From assembly GCA_013399015.1 (NCBI GenBank), contig VWZX01002556.1, positions 186,001 to 250,000 on the forward strand: a DNA stretch of 64,000 nt. The letters are read 5' to 3'. Each line of letters starts with the position of its first letter. Positions within the stretch are counted from its first letter, which is position 1. This DNA is from Galbula dea (lineage: Eukaryota; Chordata; Aves; Piciformes; Galbulidae). Positions 52,401 to 64,000 of the stretch are shown here, piece by piece. Position numbers and translations under genes: made by a program. The notes beneath the pieces are model-generated. The model made no database searches. It was not told the DNA's origin and was given only the letters and a program-made list of their open reading frames with translations.

Positions 52401-53920
52401 CCTCTGAGTCACTGTCCACGAGGGCAGGGAGTGAACTAGGACCATAAACAGGATTTCTGACTCTCTCTACTTTAATTCTATGCAGGATTAGGAGGGAAGA
52501 AGTAGAGACCCTATATACACCCTCTCTCTGCCTATCCTTGCTTTCCTTTTACAGCAGCACTAGCATGCCACCAAATTCAAAGCATCCAAAGGGTTTGGAG
52601 CTGAGCTTTAAGAAAGACAGGTGAGAGTTACTGCATTCTTCCTCTTGTTCTGTGAAGAAGATCACACACAATCCAGGGTCTAACACCAGCAATTTGTTAC
52701 TATTTTGAGTGAACGTGTGATCTGGGTCCTGCCACCCAGTAGCAACAGATGGTATAAAGATGTAGGGTTTGTTCACAGTGCAAAATGATGATTCTTTTCC
52801 CATCTCTGCTCTGTGTTACTGGCTGGCCCTTTGGTCTCATATTATTGAAGACTGTGAGACCTAGATGCTGATCATTTGCTGTTTGATCCTTCACAGTCCT
52901 TGCACTAACAGTTAAGTAGTTTTTGCTAGCTCATCTATCCCCAAAGACAAATAATCCTCCTTTTCAGTATCTTCCCCACTTATAAACTTCAACAGTCAGT
53001 GACTCTTTCCCCCCCCACCCCCACCCCCGATTTTGCCAATGCTAGGAAAATCCAAACCAGAATGTGTGCTCTGATTATGTCCAAGGCAAAAACTGCAAGT
53101 GCAGAATTCACATGGGGAAATCACTGCAAAATAAACAGACGAATAACATAGTCAACATTTTGCAAGCCTATAAAAAGCTGAGCTGGAACTGAGTGGGCAG
53201 GGACCAAAGGGCTGAGTGTCAATCGGGATACCTGAGGGGTCTGTTAATTTATCCCCTAAAGATTTCTTCCTCCCTTAGGTTGTAACTAATAACACAAACT
53301 CCTATCTAATGCTGCTAATGCTATTATGCTGGAAAGCCCAAACCTGAGGTGGGAAAAGGCAGTGTCTGGCAGCAGATGCTCGCCATCAGCCAAGATCAGA
53401 AGCAGAACATGTCTCCTAGCTATACGTACGAGATAAATGTTGACTTAATTTTCATCCGCATCCCCCATATTCTGCTCCCCTGAACCCTCTCAGTGCATCC
53501 TCTTCCAAAACTCTGCTCTGTTCATGTCAAAATGATAATTGTTAATTTATTCTGCTTTTCTGGTTGCTGTGCTAACACAGAGCTTGTGCTGCATGATGTC
53601 TAAGAAGCTTGTCCTGGGGATACGCTTAAACCTGCCTTTGATCAGCATTTAATCCTTCAAGGTGCTCAGGGGGCTGTAGTTTAGTTTTTATGTGAAAAAA
53701 AATTAGAAAAGATGGAAAGGAAGGAACAAGACTCTCACTCTTCTTCTCCCTCCAACCCTCCAAAAGAAACATTTATAATGGACTGGGATGGTTGTTGCAC
53801 TGGGAGTAGAAGCTGCTCCATGGGCCTGGCCCAGATCTGATGAATGTGACAGATGGGAACCCTGGCCATCAGGAGCCTAATCTCTCTATCTTCACAGGTA
53901 CCCAAAGATCTGGTTATTTT
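52401..53920. other. Unique non-coding sequence, no gene seen
   Basis: Apart from the G-quadruplex candidate at 53009-53028, no feature was recognised. Open frames are below 85 codons and have no recognisable domain. Confidence 0.55.
53009..53028 (-). repeat. C-rich tract; minus-strand G-quadruplex candidate
   Basis: On the minus strand the tract reads ggggg-t-ggggg-t-gggggggg. The last run is long enough to supply two G-runs, so four stacks with one-base loops are possible. It lies in otherwise AT-rich sequence. Confidence 0.8.
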
Positions 53921-54196
53921 CATAGAATCATAGAATTGTCAGAGTTGCAAGTGACCTTAAAGATCACCTAATTCCAACCCCCCTGCCACTGACCGGGACA
54001 CCTCCCAATAGATCAGGTTGCCCAGGGCCACATCCAGCCTGGCCTAAAAACTTCCAATGATGGGGCTTCTACAACCTCTCTGGGCAACCTGTTCCAGTGT
54101 CTCACCATCCTAACAGTGAAGAACTTCTTCCTAACATCCAATCTAAATCTACCCTCCTCTCATTTGTATCCATTCCCTCTAGTCCTATCACTACCT
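53921..54196 (-). mobile_element. CR1 retrotransposon, 5'-truncated
   Basis: Minus-strand CR1 of about 275 bp. In + orientation: catagaatcatagaattgtc, ttaaagatcacctaattcca, cagcctggcctaaaaacttc, cacaacc-like ctacaacctctctgggcaac, gaagaacttcttcctaacat and ccattccctctagtccta. It is the same subfamily as the copies at 60606 and 63330 and distinct from the one at 7513, 24689 and 28555. Substitutions have broken the ORF2 frame. Confidence 0.95.
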
Positions 54197-57192
54197 GTTG
54201 TTCCTCAAGTAAATATAAGCTGCTTGTACCCCTAACTGTGGGGTACAGCCATCTTCAGGGATGCAGAAGTTGAAGATGGAAAATAGGGGAGAAGCTGGGG
54301 AAGAATTTGATAAGGCAAGACTAGACTGTATGAAGAACAGCAATGGATGCCAAACATCCCAGTGAAAGCTATTTAGAGCAGAATTCTGTTAATGTTCATG
54401 GATAGCATCTACAGGAAAACTCCACACCTAAAATCACTAAAACAACGTGATGTGAGGTCCACATCAGTGTATGGCCACTGCACAGGACTTCCCCCAGTGG
54501 GGAAAATGCACCATCCTTTTCAGCACTTTACAAGAACTTGGCATTTCCAAATCAAAGAGCAGCATAGTGCCCACTTGTCCCCCATATTTTTGGTCTCAGA
54601 CTCACAATATAGAAGACACAGAATAGTACTTCTTGACCTCTGTGCATGGAACTTGATCATCACAATTATGTAGTACACATTTTTTTGTTATTAGTTAGAT
54701 CCTGTCAGTGAAGATTTTGGTGTCACAGACATGAGATACAGTACAGCTTCCCATCTAGCCAAGGTACTTCTAGAGTGATGATCAGTGTTGTCATCTAGGA
54801 AATGTATCATCAGGATATTAAAGCTGGTTATCATTCCCCAAGCACTGTGGTGGGTTGCTCAATTTGAGATTAAAGGCATAAACTTAAAAACAGATGCAAC
54901 CATAACAGGAGGACTTTGCCACTGCTACTAATTACATATGGCTTGGTCTAGTAAACGTGGGATGAGCTGTAGCTCCTGGATTCCACTTGTTCTGCAAGAG
55001 AGTTATTTTGTGCATCTGGATGAGTTGCTTCTTTTCTCTAGGCCTCAGTAATCTTATGATATTTAGTTTCCTTATGAAACTCAGTTTTCAGTGAAATGGA
55101 ATTAATGATATTGTCCTATTTTGGTAGGATAGTTTTAGCTGGCTCTAGACATGTAACCAGCTGTGACATTGTAAATAATAATTTAACTCATTTGCACTTA
55201 TTTATGGCTACACTGTTGTAACTCTTTGCATGCTCTTATATATTTTTGCTCTGTAAATGGAGCCAGGAATTAGGCACCAAATAAATTTCAGTGTTGACCT
55301 AAGTCTCACCAAGCTTCATTACATGACACCATACTAAAGGACCGGCAGATGAATGACTAGAAAGGAAATAAAATCCCTAAGCAGTTAAATATGTGACTTG
55401 TTCAAATACCACATAGCAGAAACATTTTTCATCTGGCATGAAAAATAAATCAGAAACATGTCAGCCCCATTTAGACATATGTGAAACTCAATAAGACACT
55501 CATTTTTATCACACTTATAACATATGGGGTGAATACTGATGATACACAGTTAAACTGGTCTCTGGCAAAATTAAAACAGATCCCAGGCATGACCCTACAG
55601 ACAGGAGCTACAAGCCTTCCCTGGCTGGCCCTGGTCCATACCTCGGAGCTGTCTCGGGGTAGGTGAGGAACAGCCCCTTCCTTCCTGCAGCCTTACAACA
55701 ACTCTTGTTTTCTCATCGCTTGTTGTGCTCTGCAGCCCTAAAGAAAACACTGCCTGTGCTCTCCCCTCCCTTATAAATAACAGAGAGTATTAGCTCTGCT
55801 ACAGAAAAAAACACTGCTATGCTAGATGCAGAGAAGTAACTAAGAGGTACTTGAAAAAATAGAGCTACATCAATTACAAAAACATGTCCCAACCCCCCTT
55901 GTCTGAGCTTCACTCTCCTCACTCCATTTTTTTTCCTTCTCAGGCTTTTTCAATATAGAAAAAAATTGTGTAGTATATAAATAAATAAATAAATAATAAA
56001 GCTAGCTAGCTCAGCAGGAGCTACATGCTGATTAGAAAAGTTTTGCTTTGGGGTATGCAGGTTTTGGGGTGGAAGGAAATGAAGCAAATAAATGGTATTA
56101 ATCTTTTAAACCTGAGAGTTTTAGCTACTGCATTAAAAAGTTGGCAGTGGTAGCTTCTAATCCCAAAGCCCAAGTGCAGCGTATTATCCAGCAGACTGCA
56201 TCCCTACACTTGACACATCCCTAAAAGCTTTCCTGCATGTGTGCCAGTTTTATCAGCTACCTGGAGGACTAAAGAGAACTCACTAAGCCTCAACCTTAGA
56301 GCAATCCTGCTCTGTTCCTTGAATAGCAGGGTGAATAGGGCACTATCTTTAGAAAGCCTTTGCTTGTTCAGTTATACCACCTTGCTTTGCTATTAGCCCT
56401 GAACCCAAACGATACTACTTAGTAGAAGCATCAAAAGCAGTCAGTGGTGGTCTAATTCTGCGTTCCCTGCTTTGCCCTGAGCTGTGACTGTCTCCACTGT
56501 GGACCCTGAAAGGTGATGAGCCATTCACAAAAGCACAATGAAACAGTGCAGGCCAAGACATGAAGAAAAAGTCAGTATCCAAGTAAGCCTGCAGGATAAC
56601 TCCAAGAGTCAGGATAAAAATAACAGAACTGGGACATAGTCAGAAATAAGGATTAACACTAGACAACATCAGTGACAATGAATAATGAGGATTCCCAGTT
56701 GCATGCCCAATACCAAAAATATCTCCACAAGTTACAACCTGCCCCCTAGCCCCAAGAAGAATGAGCTTAGCACTGAAATGCCAGAACTGCCATTTCAGAT
56801 GAAATCTAGGTCCACATGATCCAATGTGTGCCCATGACAGTAGCCAGTGTCATACCCCATGGTGAAAGGACAGTAAACCCTGCTGTAAGGGGAACTGATG
56901 TAGTCTGGTACATCTGATGGAGTTGGAAGAAACAGGCAAGATTTCAGACACAAATCTTTTTCAGGTTAAAACCCAAGTCTGTTATAGTCAAGTTTTATCA
57001 GTTGATTTACTAACCTTGCTTCATCTACACACAAACACCATTATAGCCACAACAACACTATTAGCTACAACCTGTTCTAGTGTTTTGGGAAGATGTGCTC
57101 CTGTACCTCCTAGGTCTTACCTTCATTTCTAGGGATAAGCCTTGAAACAGTAGGTTTCTTATTAGCAGTGAAAGACCTGTCACTCTGCCTTG
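54197..57192. other. Unique non-coding sequence, no gene seen
   Basis: No gene or transposon recognised. A taaa-unit microsatellite lies at 55978-56000, followed by the palindromic run gctagctagc. Confidence 0.55.
55978..56000. repeat. (TAAA)n microsatellite
   Basis: About five taaa units with one shortened unit near the end, directly followed by gctagctagct. Confidence 0.9.
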
Positions 57193-57241
57193 TCATAGAA
57201 TCACATAATTGTCAGAGTTGGAAGGGACCATCTACTTCCAA
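57193..57241 (-). mobile_element. CR1 3' end stub
   Basis: Only the terminal about 50 bp remain: catagaatcacataattgtc, then agagttggaagggaccatct. The subfamily is that of the copy at 53921. Truncation occurs within the 3' UTR, with a short internal loss after gggacc. Confidence 0.85.
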
Positions 57242-60200
57242 TCTATTTGTCAATGGCCCCTGTGTAGCACAGTCTCCTCAACACCATGCTGAACCATCTT
57301 CTTAGTCCTACACCAGAGGGATAAGGAAACACCATCCAGTTAAAAGTAGAATTTGACAGATTTATTATAANCTGCTCCTTTGTGAGCTCATCCAAAACTG
57401 CAATCTTTCTCCAGGTCTGCAAGGAACATGACACATGTCCTTTGATCTTGTTCTCTTTTGAGTTACAAAATAGGACTTCATATTAAGATTCAGGAGGATG
57501 GACAAGCAGCTTGGTGTTTTGGTGTAGTGTTACAGTGTACTGAATGTATTATTTTTCCAAATCACAGCTTTCCTTGGATTCTGCCACAGAAAGGCTGATA
57601 CACCGGATAGACCAGGAAAGAAATTAGATCATATGCAATCTGTTACTCTCTTGCTTTTTTTTTTTTATTTTTTTGGTAAAGACATCTGAAGCAGATAAAA
57701 AACAGAGAGGATGTCAGATCCCCACTGGGTATAAGCTGGCACAGTTCTGCTACAGTCACTGAGTAGAATGATACCTACTGAGAAATTATCCTGGGTATCT
57801 TAAAATATTAACACCTGAGTCAACATTAAGTAAAAGGGAAAGGGGCATTCACTTCATCTGTTCTGATGTCCAGCTTAATGAATGTACGACTTCCCTAATG
57901 CACACTTCCTAAAACGAGCCTGTCTGAGTCAGAGAGGCACAGCAGCACCCATCTGCCCCTGACAATCATCATCCTCCTCCCAAACCCACACTTTCTGCTC
58001 CAGGACACACCTTTCTCTGCTGCCACACTCCTGTGTTTTTTTCTGGCAAACAGTCCCCTGTGTCAGAAGAAGAAAAAAAAATAATAGCCTAAGTATGCTT
58101 CGAAAAATCATTTACCTGCCTGTATTTCTTAATTTACAAGTAAAATGGTGAACATTCTGCTATACTGATATCAATGTAAACCTTGTTAAAGACAGCAGAA
58201 GAGAACTAGGGTCAGAACCAGCAATCTTCTGCTGTATCCAAACTTACAGCATATTTTGGCGATATGTAATGTGAAATCTTGCTTCTTCTTGTGCACATTG
58301 TACTAGATCATAACCACATTTTTAACCTTGGGAAACATCAGAATTTTGCTTCATTAACTATTTTATCAACATCATTCCCTGTAAGGCAAATCTATAGCTC
58401 CTTGCTCACACAGAGGTGCCCAAAAATCAGATTTAGAGCAAACCAGAGTCAAATGATACTTTGCCTGTCTGTTAGATGATGAAAAAAATCCTACATAGTG
58501 TTTACACATATAGCAGCTGAGAAAGGGCAAATGCTGGGTATCTGTGAAGGTACCTTATGCAACTTTTTGTACAGCACTCTCTCTCCTCACTGCAGCTGCC
58601 AGTTAGACAATTTCCATCCTCTGAAAGGCTGAGGTTTGCAGACTGGACTAGAGGAGGAAGAACAGCAGCAGTGCTGTCCTCGTAATCTCTCCCTAGGAAT
58701 GGCAGACACTTATGAGCCAGCCTTGAGAAACTATGGGAACTCAGCTGCAACATATAGCAAGTGAAATGATCCAAAGGATTGGACTCCTCTGAAAAACTCT
58801 GGCATGGATGTGGTTATTTCTTTCTAAAACCAGAGTGGACTGTGGTCAACAGCCTTTGGGGATTTCTGCTGGGATGAAAAAGTTTAAGAAGCAGACATGC
58901 TGGGCAAAGGATTCAAACACTTCCTCTTACATGTTAGGAATAAACAGAAGGTGATCCAACTCAATCCACTTGATTCCCTCTTATTCCTGTTGCAACTCTA
59001 AATGCTACTGACCATCACCTACAGACATACTTCTCTAGGACAAACATTTTTCCCTTCCAAGGGAGGCTCCTTACAATTAGATTTGAAGAACAATCCTTTC
59101 CCTCCTCCCCTCCCAGCCTCCACTTATTTTGGCAGTGTTCTGGTGCAGATTTTCTTAGATAATACAGTTGCTTTAATGTTTTCAAACTAAAGACTTCTTA
59201 AATTGAAAAATGGCCTTTTAAAAAGTACATTTTACTTTTTAACTTTTTTTCATTTTTGCAGCATTTTAAATGCTAATTCTTTTATCAAAAATGTTATTGG
59301 GAACTGTTATCAAAATGGTTATAACTGTAGCAAACCCCCTTAGAACATGAAAAACAAATCCATTTTGAACCTTCTGAAATAGAAAAGGCAACAAACCCTC
59401 TATATTGAAAGGATAAGTTGAAAAACATTTTCCAGCCCAGCTCTTTAGAAAGGCAGGCAGTTAACCCACTCCTTGCTGTGTTCTCTCCCTTTCCTCTCTT
59501 CTCTGCAAATGCAAGCACTGAAATGAGGCTGGCATTTATTCCCTTTCAACGTTGACACAACAGAGACTAAATTTTCCACAGCCTACCAGCCTATCTACCT
59601 ACAAGCCTACAAAAAGTGTTTCTAGGGGGCCATCTATTCACATGCCCACAATTTCCTGTACAAATTATTAACTATACAGCTTAAGGACACTCTGAATGGA
59701 CTGCTTTACTGGGGCACACTTTGCAGGAAAAGACACAGAATGCTAAGTGGTCCTGACCACACGCATACAACCACTGCTGCTGCATGCATACATCAGTGGT
59801 AACTGCTTGAGTCTCCTCCCAGAGAACCTGTATGAAGTAAGCCCAATGAGTAGGCATCAGGGATCCTACTTGCCTTTCACCTCTAAAACGCAAATGCTAA
59901 TGAATACCTGTATGGGAAATAAACAACAACAACAAAAGAGAGAAAGTAAAACCCTTCTTGAGACTTCAATTAAAGATCTTTTTAAAGTGCAATGTAATAG
60001 TGCAAAGCTGCCACAAAAGCCACTGCACTTTGATTCTCGCTCTCCCTCTTGTTTAAATGCTCTCTGGGAGCACAGCCTTACAGAGGTTCAGCGCAACAAC
60101 GAAAATGGTTGTCATGTTTAATGGAGCCAACGACGGCTAAATCTCAGTCCCCAGTTAATCATTTGCTCTTGCCAGCATGGTAAAGCTGAGCAACTCCAGG

Positions 60201-60605
60201 ACAGTCATGTTAATGGAATAAGCAAGAAAGTCAAGTGAGATGCTATCTGAGCCTGCCTGATGAGATTGCAGTTTGCAGACAATCCTGGCTTATCTTAGAT
60301 GATGAACTATCAGGGATAAACAGAATGCATCAAGTCTGTTTCCCCAAGACCTTGACTTGCCAGTGGCAGGGGAATATGAATAACATCCAAGCAGCCCAAT
60401 ATAGATTAAATGAGAAATTGGATAAGATCATGGTGTTAACGAATATCCACTTAAAAAATATCCCCAAATACCTATTCCAATAACCATGCAATGTAAAGGA
60501 TTAAGCTTCTGGCATGCGTTATTTCAGGACAGGTAAATTAAGAGTAGAACCAAGGACCTGCATGCAAACATACATCACTGTTTCTAAGTGTACATGTACA
60601 ATTTT
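57242..60605. other. Unique sequence; candidate conserved stretch at right
   Basis: No gene recognised. A single ambiguous base is at 57371 and a T-rich tract at 57655-57674. The right part, about 59980-60480, looks like candidate conserved non-coding DNA. Open frames of 124 codons (59747-60121) and 82 codons (60235-60483), both +, have no recognisable domain. Confidence 0.5.
57655..57674. repeat. T-rich run
   Basis: Twelve T, one A, seven T. Simple sequence. Confidence 0.9.
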
Positions 60606-60771
60606 ACAGGTTGCCCAGAGAGGTTGTGGAAGCCCCATCCCTGGAAGCTTTTAAGACAAGGCTTGATGGGGCCCTGGGCAACCTGATCTAGTGGATAGTG
60701 TCCCTGCCAGGCAGGGGGGTTGGAACTAGTTGATCTTTAAGGTCCCTTCCAACTCTGGCAATTCTATGATT
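60606..60771 (+). mobile_element. CR1 retrotransposon, 5'-truncated 3' end
   Basis: Sense-strand CR1 tail: caggttgcccagagaggttg, ccccatccctggaagctttt, gatggggccctgggcaacct (the end of ORF2), then ggaactagttgatctttaag, aactctggcaattctatgat. The octamer tail is reduced to one unit. It shares its subfamily with 53921 and 63330 but is in the opposite orientation. Confidence 0.95.
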
Positions 60772-63329
60772 ACTTGCCTTTTACATAATCTCAGCATGCT
60801 TTAGAAAGCTGGGTCACTATGCTAATACCCAAAGACAGAAAGAAACTGTAATAAGTAGTCTGCATAATTTGGCTAAATTATAAAATTAGGAAATAGAAGA
60901 TCCAGAAACAGATTCTCAGACCCTGCTCTCCTCCAGATTCACAAACACACAGCTATGTATCTGTCAATGATGTTAGCAAGAAAGTGTGGTAGGAAAGACA
61001 CGGACAGAAATCTTGCAAAATGAAGACTAAATGTTGTCTCACACATCTGTGATCTCATCAAAATTTTATATTCCATTTGATAACTGCCACTGAGAAAGGA
61101 ACATCTAGTTTAGGTATGCAAATCCATAACATGTAGAGACATGCAAGGATTATTCATTTATGCAAATGTGACTGTATTAGATGTGGCTGAACAAGCTATT
61201 GTAATGTACTGACTACATTATCATATCAGATTGTTTATCCTAAACAATGTATTGCCTAAATAGTGAATTGTTTGAGCTTTAAATTTATCTAGCTTTAAAC
61301 ACTGAAAAAAAATCGTAGGGCATCTAGCAGTGAGGGTGGGATTGAACCATGGTTCAGGCTTACTCCCACAGGTTACAGACTGGAATCTCCTGGCACATCA
61401 TTAGTTCACAATTAAATATTTTCATATCAGAATCAATGATGCTTTAAGAAATCAAAAAACCACAGGCTGATTTGGAAAAACCTACAGGACAGAGTTCATT
61501 CCACAATGGCAATTAAAAGAGTACCATGGCCTTACTACTGATGGATGACACTGCTCCATTATCTTTGAATGATTTGTCTTAGAATCCCACTGATACCAAT
61601 TTCAATTTAAAAATTCCTCTTCAATTAAAATCCAAGCTACAAAGTCATCACACAACAAACATACAGTTTTAAGACTAAAATCTTGTAAGGATATCATGGT
61701 TTAGAATATTCACTTCCAGAGTCCCAGTCACCTACAGCTAAGATCCAGAAATATTTCTCATTCTGCGTGCTGTTCAAGCCACACTGTATCAAGTAAGGAA
61801 GAAATAATGGCAACTATTTTGGGAGCCTTCTAAATGGATTAATCTTCATGTAAACCAGGCTTCCAGAATGGTTCTAATGGCAGACATGCGAGTTTTTGTT
61901 TGCGTTTGTGCCCAAATCTTTTTATGACTAGCATTGGTTGAGAGTTTTCCACTGAAGGGTAATTCATCAGAAGCAAACTATTTATAGGAATTGCTCTACA
62001 TTCTGTTTTAAACAAGTTTAGGCATTTAACAACAGGGCTTCAAGTTTCATTACAAACATTTTTTGTTTGGAAAGCTTCTTAAATAAATACTTAATGAAGT
62101 TTAAAAATGTCAAAGATTGAAACTCTTGTAATGATGTTGTTACACCCATGATGATCAAAGGATATAAATGAGCGAGATTTGCCTTCAGTAGACCAATCAA
62201 TATAGAATGATAAAATGCAAAATATAAGGAACAAATCCTATTCAGTTCTAAAAGTGTAACAGCAGCTTTCCAAGCTACGTGAAGGTTTAGACCAATAGCT
62301 CTGAATGTAACATCATTATCTACTAAATTAGAAAATTTGAGGGAAAAGGTTACTGCTACCTGTAGATTGTGGGGAGTGGTACTAGCAACAGTAATATACT
62401 CTCTCTCAGTGGGACAGAGGGAACTAATTACTGCCTATAAGACATGAAGATGTTCACAGGCAGCAGGATGTAAGAAGAAAGACAACATACTATAAATCAA
62501 TATTGCTATATTGAGCCCTTGGATTTTAGAGTCTAGCAGTTAAAAATTCTAGTTTCTTCCTTTGAAACTGTTTTGGAGGACTCCCTTGAGGATCAGGGCT
62601 GATAGGTTAGAGTGGTTATTTGTGGAAAACATTCTCCCACTATTAACTGGGTGTTTCCATTCACTGCCTGTGTGAGTTCACCATGGTACATAGCAGGTTT
62701 CTGCTTTCACCAGCTTCAGTTCCCTCAGACTGTTTGCAGCACTGGATGACTTTGCAGCATTGGACCACAACCTGGACCATGCACGTGTTAAATCCAAGGC
62801 TTTGGATGGTTTTAGTGTGAGTAACTTTTTACTCACAGTATAGAAACTAGGCCATCTGTGGTTTGGTTTCATTTAACTAATTTTGTTTCTGGTGATGAAT
62901 TCAGCAAGGTTGCAGAAGTAATCTGAGGGCTACAGGTATTTTAGGGAAGGAATGGGTTTGGGTAAAGCATCTTTTAATGGTGTTATTTTTTCCAATAAGA
63001 GTTTAATGGTTTTCTGTTGAAGTTCCTGCATGTGGTGTTAAGTTATAAGCAACTGTATACAATGGGTGTGCTTGTGCATAGAGAAATAGTTGCATTATTA
63101 TTTTGCATTAGGAGCCTGCATGCTTCACATAAAGATATGATCTGTCTCGCTTGAGCAGTAGCTGTTGAAATAAGACACTTGGACTGACCCTGTCTGAATT
63201 CCTTGGAATAACCAGCTCAACATTTTCCATATTTTGCAGTTTTGCCTCATGTCATAGATGGAAAAAAAGAAATCTTGAATAAACCAGATAGGACAGCTCT
63301 TCATTCTTTGTATCCTATTCTACTCACAG
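60772..63329. other. Unique non-coding sequence, no gene seen
   Basis: AT-rich single-copy DNA. Two perfect octamer motifs atgcaaat lie 44 bp apart at 61116-61123 and 61160-61167. No gene or transposon recognised. Confidence 0.55.
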
Positions 63330-63740
63330 CATAGAATCACAGAATCATAGAACTATCAGGGTTGGAAGGAACCTTAAAGATCATCTAGTTCCAACCCCGC
63401 CTGCCTGGGCAAGGATACTTCCCACTTGATTAGGTTGCCCAGAGCCCCATCCAGCCTGGCCTTAAAAACTTCCAATGATGAGGCTTCCACAACCTCTCTG
63501 GGCAACCTCTTCCAGTGTCTCACCACCCTAACAGTGAAGAATTTCTCCCTAACATCCAATCAAAATCTACCCTCCTCTAGTTTGTATCCATTCCCTCTAG
63601 TCCTATCACTACCTGACATCCTAAAAAGTTCCTCACCAGCTTTCTTTTAGGCACCCGTCAGATACTGAGAGGCCACAATAAGGTCTTCTTGGAGCCTTCT
63701 CTTCTCCAGACTGAATAACCCCAGCTCTCTCAGCCTTATC
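63330..63740 (-). mobile_element. CR1 retrotransposon, 5'-truncated
   Basis: Minus-strand CR1 of about 410 bp. The + orientation starts with three octamer-like units (catagaatcacagaatcata), then tcagggttggaaggaacctt, cagcctggccttaaaaactt, ccattccctctagtcctatc, gccttctcttctccagactg and aataaccccagctctctcag. Its 5' edge lies near cctataggc. It is 80-90% like the copy at 53921 by eye. Confidence 0.95.
63374..63559 (-). pseudogene. CR1 ORF2 C-terminal fragment, 61 codons
   Basis: Open frame reading DVREKFFTVRVVRHWKRLPR then EVVEASSLEVFKARLDGALG, matching the last part of CR1 ORF2. The frame is broken upstream by substitutions or indels. It has no function on its own. Confidence 0.9.
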
Positions 63741-64000
63741 CCTATAGGCTATAACAATAGCAGGAAGTCCTTCCTGCCCAGGCCATAAGTTCCCTGGCAC
63801 TCCTTTTCTGCTGCTGAGCCTGCCAACTGCTAGACAAATACAAGAGAACAATAAAGACTTTCATCCAGTGTTGGCACGATGTACATAAATGCTCTGCCCA
63901 TCACAACAGCAAATGTTGAAACTGGGATCTGCAAGTCACAGTTATTTCTTTGCCTATGCGGTACCGACAGTGCCAGCAAGGGAACTGATGTGACCTCTAG
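63741..64000. other. Unique sequence at window end
   Basis: Nothing recognised beyond the CR1 edge. The 72-codon minus frame at 63633-63851 straddles CR1 and flank. Confidence 0.5.

Noticed and set aside
52410..52430. ccacgagggcaggg resembling a CTCF site
   Set aside because: It lacks one G of the core and mismatches a key position, so it is too weak to call.
61310..61385. gattgaaccatggttcaggc resembling a tRNA T-arm
   Set aside because: No A-box, acceptor stem or anticodon arm can be drawn around it.
1..64000. CRISPR array, operon, bacterial or phage genes
   Set aside because: No regularly spaced repeats, ribosome-binding sites or dense long frames; everything fits a vertebrate non-coding region.

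Overview
The window reads as avian nuclear DNA: AT-rich, non-coding, carrying many 5'-truncated CR1 non-LTR retrotransposons with the typical octamer-repeat 3' ends (variants of attctatg, no poly-A tail) and one LTR starting tgtcctggtttgg, a form common in bird ERVL-type elements. No mammalian SINE or LINE-1 and no prokaryotic gene organisation is visible. I recognise no host protein-coding exon, tRNA, rRNA or CRISPR array. The window is best read as intergenic or deep intronic sequence; which gene it lies near cannot be told from the sequence.

Layout. 1-7.5 kb is unique sequence with a perfect 10-bp inverted repeat at 4701-4729 and an A-rich tract at 7465. Young CR1 copies lie at 7513 (+), 13265 (-), 13755 (-), 24689 (-), 28555 (-), 53921 (-), 57193 (-), 60606 (+) and 63330 (-). 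Older, decayed CR1-like pieces are at 18438 (+), 27405 (+), 33045 (-), 37660 (-) and 52195 (-). A nested block spans 23992-25611: an ERV LTR (+) abutted by the longest CR1 copy, which keeps open reading frame through reverse transcriptase motifs A, B and C and holds an assembly gap. A second LTR, on the minus strand at 34194-34849, still has its polypurine tract beside it. The long stretch 38.2-52.2 kb is unique sequence with only small simple repeats.

The only recognisable coding sequence is CR1 open reading frame 2, always truncated. All other open frames are short, lack recognisable domains and look like chance. The points worth a second look are the under-sized gap in the CR1 RT frame, the nested LTR/CR1 block, the LTR with its polypurine tract, long purine runs (21647-21692, 34399-34450), a G-quadruplex candidate at 53009-53028, several small perfect inverted repeats beside homeodomain or POU-like motifs, and stretches that look like candidate conserved non-coding elements. 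I did not find evidence of a new biological system.
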